The notes under the pieces are model-generated. The model searched no databases and was not told the origin of the DNA. It worked only from the letters and a program-made list of their open reading frames with translations. From Desulfobacterales bacterium (GTDB taxonomy: Bacteria > Desulfobacterota > Desulfobulbia > Desulfobulbales > JAGXFP01): a DNA stretch of 32,142 nucleotides. Of this stretch, positions 15,459 through 22,283 are shown piece by piece. Position 1 is the stretch's first letter; each line of letters starts with the position of its first letter. Location: contig JAGXFP010000072.1 of NCBI GenBank assembly GCA_024637225.1, forward strand, positions 1 through 32,142, given 5' to 3'. A program made the position numbers and the translations under genes.

Positions 15459-16718
15459 ATGGGTAGTGGAATCGATAGCGGCAATAACTCTCCCGTAGCC
15501 GTGACCGGCATGGGCTGCATGGCCGGCGGCGGGACCGACTCGGAGAGCCTCTGGGCCAATCTTGTCCGTGGCTCGGTCAACTGCCGGCCGGTCCCCGGCT
15601 ATCTTTTCGAGACCATTCTCGATTATCCCGTTTTCGCCGCCCCGGCCGATTGTTTTTCCGAACGGGCCTCGGTTCTGACTGCCGGGACTTCGCCCGGGTT
15701 CAGGCAAGAATCGGTCAGCCGCACCGTGCTTTTGGCCTGCAGCGCCGCCGCCGAGGCCTTGGCGCAGGCCGGGGTCTCGGTCGATTATCTGCGCTCGGTC
15801 CGGGTCGGGATTGTCCTTGGGACCACGGTCGGCTGCACCTTCCATAACGAGGAGTATTACGCGGCCTGGCGGAATGGGCTGGAGCCGGATCTTGATCCGG
15901 TCCGCTTTTATCTGGCCGGCAACGTGGCTTCGGCCCTGCACCGCATTCTCGGAACCAGCGGGCCTTCGGCGGTGATTACCAATGCCTGCGCCTCGGGAAC
16001 CGACGCGATCGGGGTGGCCCGTAACTGGCTGGCGACCGGGCAGTGCGATATCGCCATCGCCGGCGGGGCCGATGAGTTGTCCCGGGTGGCCTATAACGGT
16101 TTCGTCAGCCTGATGCTGGCCGATAAAGAGCCTTGCCGGCCGTTCAGCAGGGATCGGAAGGGGCTCAATCTAGGCGAAGGGGCCGGAGTGGTGGTCCTTG
16201 AGCGCGAGGAAACCTCCGGGCGGCGGCAGTGCCGGCCCTTGGGCTGGGTGCGGGGTTACGGCTGCGCCGCCGATGCCTGGCATCCCACCGCTCCCCATCC
16301 CGAAGGGCGCGGCCTGAAAGCGGCCTTGCGCCAGGCTCTGCGCGATTGCGGCAATCCCGAAGAGATCCCCGCCCTGATCAACGCCCACGGCACCGGTACC
16401 AAGGCCAATGACCTGGCGGAAACCGCGGCTTTGGCGGAGATCTTCGGCGGCCTCGAAAAACCGCCGGTTGTTTCGACCAAGGGGATTACCGGCCACACCC
16501 TTGGCGCGGCGGGCGGGCTGGAGGCGATCTTCACCCTGATGGCGCTTCGGGCCGGACATACCCCGGGGAGCGTCGGCTGTCTCGAAGCCGATCCGGAATT
16601 GTCCCTGCCGGTGCTGACCCAGAATGACCAGCGGCAATTGACCGGGACTTGGGGGATCTCCCAATCCCTTGCCTTCGGCGGCGGCAATTCGGTCCTGGTT
16701 CTGGAGGCGGCGAGATGA
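15459..16718 (+). CDS. Beta-ketoacyl-ACP synthase (FabF-type), catalytically complete
   Basis: 419 residues, the full length of a KAS II. The triad is intact: NACASG with Cys 177, NAHGTGT with His 310, and 'STKGITGHTLGAAGG' with His 346. It is expected to condense malonyl-ACP with the growing acyl-ACP. Its stop overlaps the start of a Cys-less ketosynthase-like gene (ATGA, 16715-16718). This is the arrangement expected for a KS/chain-length-factor-like heterodimer, as in aryl polyene and type II polyketide systems. The ATG at 15459 has no strong ribosome site, and the recent repeat and toxin-antitoxin DNA upstream may have changed the leader. Confidence 0.93.
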   Translation: MGSGIDSGNNSPVAVTGMGCMAGGGTDSESLWANLVRGSVNCRPVPGYLFETILDYPVFAAPADCFSERASVLTAGTSPGFRQESVSRTVLLACSAAAEALAQAGVSVDYLRSVRVGIVLGTTVGCTFHNEEYYAAWRNGLEPDLDPVRFYLAGNVASALHRILGTSGPSAVITNACASGTDAIGVARNWLATGQCDIAIAGGADELSRVAYNGFVSLMLADKEPCRPFSRDRKGLNLGEGAGVVVLEREETSGRRQCRPLGWVRGYGCAADAWHPTAPHPEGRGLKAALRQALRDCGNPEEIPALINAHGTGTKANDLAETAALAEIFGGLEKPPVVSTKGITGHTLGAAGGLEAIFTLMALRAGHTPGSVGCLEADPELSLPVLTQNDQRQLTGTWGISQSLAFGGGNSVLVLEAAR

Positions 16719-17515
16719 GTCTGCCGGTTGCCGTTTCGGCCATTGCCCGTTTACCGAGGGATTACCAGGTTCCCGATGAACTGGCCCGGGATCTGCGCCG
16801 GGCCGACGCCTTTATCCAGATGGCGGTGATCAGCGCCTTTACGGCGGTCTCCGGACTTCCTTCCGGTAAGCTCAGCCCGGAGGAGGTCGGAGTTTTCATC
16901 GGCACCGCCTTCGGGCCGCTGGAGACCAATTTCGAATCGCTCGGCTCCCTGATCGACGACGGCGAGGGGCAGATCTCGCCCACTCTCTTCTCCCATTCGG
17001 TCTATAACGCCGCCGCCGGTTATGTGGCGCGGCTTCTCGATATCAGAGGGCCGGCGGTGACCATCACCAACTACGGCTGGCCCTTTCTTGTCGCCTTGGA
17101 AGAGGGTAGGCTGGCGGTGGCCTCCGGCCGTATCGGCCGGGCGGTGGTGATCGGGGTTGAAACTTTCAGCGACTTGCTGGCCGATGCCTATCGCCGTTTT
17201 TTCGGGGTCGTCGAGGCGCCCTGGCAGCGCGGCGCGGTGGCCTGGGTGCTGGAACCGGCGGAGGCGGCCAAGGGCTACTGCCGCCTGGCCGGGGTCAAGA
17301 TCCGCGAGTTTGATGCCGAGCCGGCCGATTTGCTGACCAGGCGGGACGAGACCCTGAGCGGCCCTGGGATCAATTCGGAACTGCCGCGCCAGCCGATGGC
17401 CTATGTCGAAGCGCTGAGTGAAGCAGTCGCCTCGTTTGGTGATCTTGCCGAGGGGGAGATCACCCTGTCCTTTGAGGCGCCGTTCGGGGCGGCCGAGATC
17501 GGGTTGTGCCGCTAA
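16715..17515 (+). CDS. Chain-length-factor-like ketosynthase homologue without Cys
   Basis: 266 residues from the ATG at 16715, with GGAGG (16703-16707) seven bases upstream. 'GVFIGTAFGPLETNFESL', 'ISPTLFSHSVYNAAAGYVARLLDIRGP' and 'AVTITNYGWPF' follow the ketosynthase N-terminal fold, but the active-site block reads NYGWPF instead of NACASG, and the NAHGTGT and GHT blocks are absent. It resembles the small KS-like partner proteins of aryl polyene loci. It is probably a structural partner of the preceding enzyme; the overlap of the two genes supports 1:1 production. It is about 150 residues shorter than a true chain-length factor. Confidence 0.78.
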   Translation: MSLPVAVSAIARLPRDYQVPDELARDLRRADAFIQMAVISAFTAVSGLPSGKLSPEEVGVFIGTAFGPLETNFESLGSLIDDGEGQISPTLFSHSVYNAAAGYVARLLDIRGPAVTITNYGWPFLVALEEGRLAVASGRIGRAVVIGVETFSDLLADAYRRFFGVVEAPWQRGAVAWVLEPAEAAKGYCRLAGVKIREFDAEPADLLTRRDETLSGPGINSELPRQPMAYVEALSEAVASFGDLAEGEITLSFEAPFGAAEIGLCR

Positions 17516-17604
17516 ACCCTGCGACAACGAGGGAGAACGGCATCCATGGGGGCAATTCCGGCCGGTGGATAAGCAGTGCGAGATTTTAGTCGCTTGGGGA
17601 TCTA

Positions 17605-17630
17605 GCGGGATTTGCCAAGCCAAAGCCCGC
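17605..17630. repeat. Hairpin after the ketosynthase pair
   Basis: GCGGGATTTG (17605-17614) pairs with CAAAGCCCGC (17621-17630) at 9 of 10 positions around a six-base loop. No T-tract follows, so it is not a clear intrinsic terminator. The 290-bp gap 17516-17805 shows nothing else convincing; a TTGACA at 17732 lacks a good -10 box. Confidence 0.4.
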
Positions 17631-17805
17631 GACCGCCGGTATCCGGTTGAGCCGCCATGACCGCATCAAAATCCTTTCAACCTGCAGGGAATGGTTTCAA
17701 GCATCGTTGGCCTCTTGTTTTATTGCCTCTATTGACAAATCCAGCGTAACGGGACATTAATCAATATCCATTGTCTTATTCAGAATAAATGTGCGGGAGG
17801 CTAGC

Positions 17806-18912
17806 GTGAAGAGAAGAATTCTTGCGGCGGTCATGGTTTTTTTTCTGGCAATACCGGCCCTTGGCAGGGCTATGGAAGGCGATATCACCATCGAGGCCGA
17901 GGGATACGGGATCTCCAAGGATGATGCCCTGCTCAAAGCCAAACGCGAGGCGGTCGGCAGCGGTATCGGCACCTTGCTGATTTCCGAAACCGAAGTAAAA
18001 AATTTCATGCTCCGGAAAGATATGATCCTGACCAGGACCGTTGGGGCGGTGAAAAGTTACAAGATTCTGAGCGAATCCCGGGACGGCGATACCTTCCAGG
18101 TAAAAATCAGCGCCGTAGTTTCGATGGCCGGCATCAAGCAGGATCTGGCGGCCTTGAAAATTCTGCTCGAATCCATGGATAAGCCGCGGATGATGGTGCT
18201 GATCCGCGAGGAGAACGGCAACGCCGCGGAAACCGCGATCCTCGATTATCTGAATGAAAAGGAGTTCGAACTGGTGGATGCCGCTGCCGTGGCCGCCTTG
18301 ATGAATCAGGATGAGGCCCTGATCCGCCAAGCGACCGAGGGCGATCCGGTAGCAGCCGCCAGACTCGGCGCCGCTAAGGGCGCGGAATATGTCATCGTCG
18401 GCAAGGTGGTCAAGAGTACGGCGGAAAATGAGCTGCTCGGTGATGCCGGCATGATATCGGGGCAGGCCAATCTCACCGCCAAAGTGGTCAATTGTTCCAA
18501 CGCCCGGGTAATTGCCTCCAAATCGGCCAGGGGCGCGGCCGCGCATATCGCCCTTGAAATGGCCATGGCGCAGGCTACGGAGAAAGCGGCCCGCAAGCTC
18601 ATGGACGATATGCTTTTCGAGAAGATCGTCGCTTCCTTTCAGGACATGGTCAATAACGGGATGACCTATGAGGTAATAGTGGCCAAAGTGCCGGATTACA
18701 AGACCCAGAAAGCGGTTCAGAACCTGATCAAGGGGCTTGAAGTAACTTCCGTTAACAAGCGGGAGTTCGGTAACGGCCAGCTGAAGCTATCCGTTCTTTT
18801 CCAGGGCAATGCCGACGCCTTTGCCGACATGATTGACGGCCAGATGGTTATGGATAAAGAATTATCCGTTATCGAAATCAGCGGCGGTCAGGTTAAGGCC
18901 GAGCTTAAATAA
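17806..18912 (+). CDS. Secreted FlgT/LPP20-like protein
   Basis: 368 residues from a GTG at 17806 with GGGAGG (17795-17800). The signal peptide VKRRILAAVMVFFLAIPALG is followed by A/M and no lipobox. The segment from about residue 29, 'ITIEAEGYGISKDDALLKAK', then 'REAVGSGIGTLL', is the pattern of the FlgT N-terminal/LPP20 domain, where predicted envelope proteins carry 'a.G.a....A...A...A...'. The middle (about 120-260) has a nucleotide-fold-like alternation (MMVLIREENG, YVIVGKVV) similar to the CsgG-type domain of FlgT. The next gene is CsgG-like, so the two may form an envelope complex. No flagellar or curli genes are nearby. The role is uncertain. Confidence 0.65.
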   Translation: MKRRILAAVMVFFLAIPALGRAMEGDITIEAEGYGISKDDALLKAKREAVGSGIGTLLISETEVKNFMLRKDMILTRTVGAVKSYKILSESRDGDTFQVKISAVVSMAGIKQDLAALKILLESMDKPRMMVLIREENGNAAETAILDYLNEKEFELVDAAAVAALMNQDEALIRQATEGDPVAAARLGAAKGAEYVIVGKVVKSTAENELLGDAGMISGQANLTAKVVNCSNARVIASKSARGAAAHIALEMAMAQATEKAARKLMDDMLFEKIVASFQDMVNNGMTYEVIVAKVPDYKTQKAVQNLIKGLEVTSVNKREFGNGQLKLSVLFQGNADAFADMIDGQMVMDKELSVIEISGGQVKAELK

Positions 18913-18977
18913 CCTGCGCCGGCAAAACAATGAACTGCGAAAAGGTTTTTTTAAAAATGAAAAACGGGGGATTGGCG

Positions 18978-20117
18978 GTGAAAAGGATTATTGCCCTGAT
19001 AACGGGGGTTATGTTGCTGGTGGCGGTGCCGTTCGCGGCTGAAGCAGATTTTAAGAAGACAAAAGTTGCGGTCCTCGATTTCGCCTTGCAGGGCGATGGC
19101 TATGAGACCAATGATATGGGGTCGATCGTTGCCGAATGGTTTATCACCGCCCTGGTAAAGGAAGGCCGTTTCGATGTGGTGGAGCGGGCGATGCTCAATA
19201 AAATAATCAATGAACAGAAGATGGGACTTAGCGGGATTGTCGACGAGAGCAGCGCCACCCAGCTCGGCAAGATTCTAGGGGTCAAGATCATTATTTCCGG
19301 TTCGGTCATGAAACTGCAGGATGTCCTGGAGGTAAATGCCCGGATTATCGATGTCGAGACCGCTTCGATAATCGCGGCCGAGAATGTCAAGAGCACCGCC
19401 TCCACCAGCCTGCAGAGTCTCATTGTCCGGATGTCGGATAAGATCATTAAAAATTTCCCCCTGGAAGGCTATGTGGTCTCCAGAAAAGGCGACACCGTTG
19501 CCATCGATCTCGGCAAGCGAACCGGCGTCAAGCCGGAGATGAAATTCATTATTTTCAAGGAGGGTGCGGTGATCAAGCACCCCAAGACCGGCGAGGTTCT
19601 CGATGTTGAATTGATCCAGACCGGCAAATTGCAGATCACCGGGGTTTCCAACAAGATTGCCAGTGCCTCCATTATTGAAGAATCTGAAACCGACCCTATC
19701 GCGGTAGGGCACATGGTCAAGAGCATTTCCGGCCCCCTTACCCCGATCAGGGATGATGTTTATGCCCCGCCTCCCCCCAATCGGAGGCAGGTGAATCGCA
19801 GAGCCAGCCTGACCTCGGCCGACTATATCAAGAAGTTGCAGTCGAGTAATCTGAAGGATAAGGTCTGGGGATCCAAAAAAATTATCAGGGATGGCGTTAA
19901 AGATCCCGCCGTTTTCGATGTCCTCGAGAAATTGCTTCTGGAAATGTATAACGAAAAGCCGGGCGATCGCCATCATGACGATACAGTGGCCTGGATGATC
20001 AAGGCCCTTGGGGCGCCTGTCTTGCCGCAATACAAGGAAACTATCCAGAAAATGTCCAAGGAGGCCAAGAGCAGGAAGGTTCGCGGTTATGCGATAAAGA
20101 CCCTGCAAGCTTACTGA
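18978..20117 (+). CDS. CsgG-like periplasmic or outer-membrane assembly protein
   Basis: About 379 residues from a GTG at 18978 with GGGGG at 18966-18970; ATGs at 18957 and 18930 are in frame but would lengthen the signal peptide. VKRIIALITGVMLLVAVPFA is a signal sequence without a lipobox Cys, unlike E. coli CsgG. 'KTKVAVLDFALQGDGYETND', 'GRFDVVERAMLNKIINEQK' and 'GVKIIISGSVMKLQDVLEVNARIID' are CsgG/FlgT-middle-domain blocks. The C-terminal part (about 270-379), after a proline-rich linker (YAPPPPNRR), has helical repeats resembling HEAT units (VWGSKKIIRDGVKDPAVFDV). It probably works with the FlgT-like protein 65 bp upstream. A link to the polyene locus is not established. Confidence 0.7.
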   Translation: MKRIIALITGVMLLVAVPFAAEADFKKTKVAVLDFALQGDGYETNDMGSIVAEWFITALVKEGRFDVVERAMLNKIINEQKMGLSGIVDESSATQLGKILGVKIIISGSVMKLQDVLEVNARIIDVETASIIAAENVKSTASTSLQSLIVRMSDKIIKNFPLEGYVVSRKGDTVAIDLGKRTGVKPEMKFIIFKEGAVIKHPKTGEVLDVELIQTGKLQITGVSNKIASASIIEESETDPIAVGHMVKSISGPLTPIRDDVYAPPPPNRRQVNRRASLTSADYIKKLQSSNLKDKVWGSKKIIRDGVKDPAVFDVLEKLLLEMYNEKPGDRHHDDTVAWMIKALGAPVLPQYKETIQKMSKEAKSRKVRGYAIKTLQAY

Positions 20118-20125
20118 TCTAGGGG

Positions 20126-20219
20126 CCTTTTTGCGAGTTTGTCATTATACTCACAGGGCATAATTTTCGTTTGCACCCTAAAGGGCATAAAAGCAGGCGA
20201 GCTGCTCAACTCAGGTTTT
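20126..20219. repeat. Repeat arm plus copy B of the 'GCTGCTCAACTCAG' repeat
   Basis: CCTTTTTGCGAGTTTGTCA (20126-20144) is a clean copy of the MITE arm. Copy B follows at 20151-20219 with AATTTTCGTTTGCACCCTAA, AGGGCATAAAAG and GCTGCTCAACTCAG. The same two repeats are combined at 7311-7527. Confidence 0.7.
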
Positions 20220-20344
20220 ATTCTCATTGCCAGGAAAAAAATCCTATTGTACCGCCTTGTTACCGGCTGGGGAACAGGAATTTTTTTAAGCTGTTGTTTT
20301 ATCGATATCTATTCGAAAATTCGTTTACTTTTTAAGAGGTTGTT

Positions 20345-21073
20345 ATGTCTGAATCCGCCCCCATCTTAGTTACCGGCGCCAGCAAGGGGATCGGCGCCGC
20401 CGTCGCCGTGCGTCTTGCTGAAAGCGGTTATGATATCTGGCTGAATTACCGGTCCGATCATGCTGGGGCCGCGGCAGTTGCCGGCCGGATTGAAGCCCTG
20501 GGTCGTAAATGCGTGCCCGTTCCCTTCGATGTGGCCGATGAAGAGGCGATGAACAGGGCACTCGAGCCGCTTTTAAATGAAGAAACTCCTTACGGGCTGG
20601 TCCATAATGCAGGGATCACCAGGGATTCCCTATTGGCCATGATGCGGCGGGAGGATTGGGATTTGGTCCTGAACGTCCACCTGACCGGTTTCTTTCTGGT
20701 CAGCAGGTTGATCGTCAAGTCGATGATCGCCGCCCGTCGGGGCCGAATCGTCGCCATTGCCTCCACTACCGGAGAAACCGGTCAGGCCGGCCAATTCAAT
20801 TACGCGGCCGCCAAGGGGGGGATGATCGCCGGGGCCAAGGCCCTAGCCAGGGAGGTGGCGAAACGTAATATCCTGGTCAACGTGGTCTCGCCGGGACTTA
20901 TCGATACGGAGATGATCGAGGACTTGCCCCTGGATAAAATGCTTGCAGGGGTGCCCCTCGGCCGGGTCGGCAAACCGGAAGAGGTGGCGGCGGCGGTTGA
21001 TTTCTTGATGAGTGACGGGGCCGGTTACATAACCGGTCAGGTGCTTGGTGTTAATGGGGGGCTTTATATCTGA
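20345..21073 (+). CDS. 3-oxoacyl-ACP reductase (FabG-type SDR)
   Basis: 242 residues, a classical short-chain dehydrogenase. The NADPH motif is TGASKGIG (residues 10-17), followed by 'NAG' at 88-90 and the catalytic tetrad Asn 110, Ser 140, Tyr 153 and Lys 157 (FNYAAAKGG). 'NVVSPGLIDTEM' and the C-terminal 'GYITGQVLGVNGGLYI' are FabG-like. It reduces the 3-ketoacyl-ACP made by the ketosynthases. AGAGG precedes the ATG by six bases. The stop TGA is followed directly by TGAGTTT, a match to the window's repeat arm, so a repeat terminus may define the 3' end. Confidence 0.94.
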   Translation: MSESAPILVTGASKGIGAAVAVRLAESGYDIWLNYRSDHAGAAAVAGRIEALGRKCVPVPFDVADEEAMNRALEPLLNEETPYGLVHNAGITRDSLLAMMRREDWDLVLNVHLTGFFLVSRLIVKSMIAARRGRIVAIASTTGETGQAGQFNYAAAKGGMIAGAKALAREVAKRNILVNVVSPGLIDTEMIEDLPLDKMLAGVPLGRVGKPEEVAAAVDFLMSDGAGYITGQVLGVNGGLYI

Positions 21074-21156
21074 TGAGTTTAAAAAAGGTTTATGAACTTT
21101 TCACTTAGCCATCCCGGGACTTTTCAGAACTTATTCACTTCGACGGAGATAATGTC

Positions 21157-21612
21157 GTGAAAATCAACGAGACCATAACAGTTCCCGCTTTGCCTTGTGC
21201 CGCCGCTGTTTTGGTGCCCCAGCGTCCGCCCATGCTGGTTATCGACCGTCTAGTTGCAAGGGATCGACTTGCTAATTTTTCAGTGGTCGAGGCCGCAGCT
21301 CCGGTCGAGGGGGTCTTTGTGGATTACGACAACACCGTGTTGCCTGAATATTTTATAGAACTCATCGCCCAGGCCATGGCCGCCGTTAACGGCTATGACG
21401 GTCTGGTTGACGGTGAAGAAGCCGGCCGCGGTTTTCTGGTCGGCATCGAAAAGTTCAGCTGGAGGAGGATCGCCGCGGTGGGTGAAAAGTTGAGGGTCGA
21501 AATTGTAAAAGATTACGAATTCGGGCCGGTAAGCGTAATGACGGGAAAGGTTTTGGATGACAGGGGAGAGATCCTGGCCGACGGCGGGATCAAGGCATGG
21601 GAGGAAAAGTGA
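21157..21612 (+). CDS. Hot-dog 3-hydroxyacyl-ACP dehydratase, ApeP-like
   Basis: 151 residues from a GTG at 21157. 'VPQRPPMLVIDRLVARD' and 'LPEYFIELIAQAMAAVNGYDG' (Glu 68) are the two blocks of the dehydratases in aryl polyene loci, remotely related to FabA/FabZ. The first block usually reads PHR; here it is PQR, so a conserved His is replaced by Gln 22. 'GFLVGIEKFSWRRIAAVGEKL' completes the hot-dog fold. It probably dehydrates 3-hydroxyacyl-ACP, alone or together with the FabZ-like protein at 25690. It overlaps the lolA-like start by four bases, and its own start is 83 bp after fabG. Confidence 0.8.
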   Translation: MKINETITVPALPCAAAVLVPQRPPMLVIDRLVARDRLANFSVVEAAAPVEGVFVDYDNTVLPEYFIELIAQAMAAVNGYDGLVDGEEAGRGFLVGIEKFSWRRIAAVGEKLRVEIVKDYEFGPVSVMTGKVLDDRGEILADGGIKAWEEK

Positions 21613-22268
21613 AATATCCTCGAATATTGCTTGCGGGGATATTGTTTGCCCTTTTCTGTCTGGCCGGAAGTCATTTGCCGTTCCTGGCGCTCGGGGCGGA
21701 GGGCGACGTCGCTCTGGAGAATTTCCTGCAAAAGGTGGAGGAAAGTTCCGCCGCCATCGACTCTTTCTCCTGCGATTTCACCCAGGTTAAACATCTGGCC
21801 ATCTTTGCCCAACCGGTTGAGTTTTCCGGGCACTTAAGTTTGCGCCGACCAGACAAGCTGCGTTGGGAGTTTGTCGCCCCGCTGCCCTCGGCAATCGTCT
21901 TAAACGGCAAGCGGGGCATGAAATGCAGCGACCGGGGCCCGGTCAGAAAATTCAGCCTCGATTCCGATCCGGTCATGAAGTTGGTGGCCACCCAGCTGTG
22001 GGCCTGGACCAGCGGTTCATATCGTGAACTGCGTGATGACTTCGAGTTTTCGCTTCTGCCGGGTCCCGCCCTGGTCTTTTCACCTCGCCATGCGGATATG
22101 GCAGCGTTTATCGGCGAAATAAAGGTGCTCTTCGATCCAGATTACCTGCAGCCCCTGGAAGTGGAAATCAGCGAACCGGGGGGGGATCGGACCCTGCTCT
22201 ACTTTACGAATTACCGCCGCAATCTTGACCTCAAGGACGTTCTCTTCTCGGAATGCCGCCTTCCCTAG
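21609..22268 (+). CDS. LolA-like outer membrane lipoprotein carrier
   Basis: 219 residues from the GTG at 21609, which overlaps the dehydratase stop and has GGAGG five bases upstream; the ATG at 21597 is possible but is in the ribosome-site region. It has a signal peptide (ILLAGILFALFCLAGSHLPFLALGA). 'SFSCDFTQVKHLAIFAQPVEFSGHLSLRRPDKLRWEF' is the LolA N-terminal pattern, a half beta-barrel for hydrophobic ligands. 'LLYFTNYRRNLDLKDVLFSE' is at the C terminus. LolA homologues are fixed members of aryl polyene loci and are thought to carry the lipid product or a lipoprotein across the periplasm. The chromosomal lolA is presumably elsewhere. Confidence 0.85.
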   Translation: MKYPRILLAGILFALFCLAGSHLPFLALGAEGDVALENFLQKVEESSAAIDSFSCDFTQVKHLAIFAQPVEFSGHLSLRRPDKLRWEFVAPLPSAIVLNGKRGMKCSDRGPVRKFSLDSDPVMKLVATQLWAWTSGSYRELRDDFEFSLLPGPALVFSPRHADMAAFIGEIKVLFDPDYLQPLEVEISEPGGDRTLLYFTNYRRNLDLKDVLFSECRLP

Positions 22269-22283
22269 GAATCCTGCCCGAAT

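Noticed and set aside
17732-17760. TTGACA with CATTAA 17 bp downstream as promoter of the FlgT-like gene
   Set aside because: The -35 is perfect but the -10 matches poorly at every allowed spacing; kept only as a possibility.
20139-20369. 76-codon plus-strand frame
   Set aside because: It runs through repeat copy B and into fabG in another frame; no ribosome site or conserved content.
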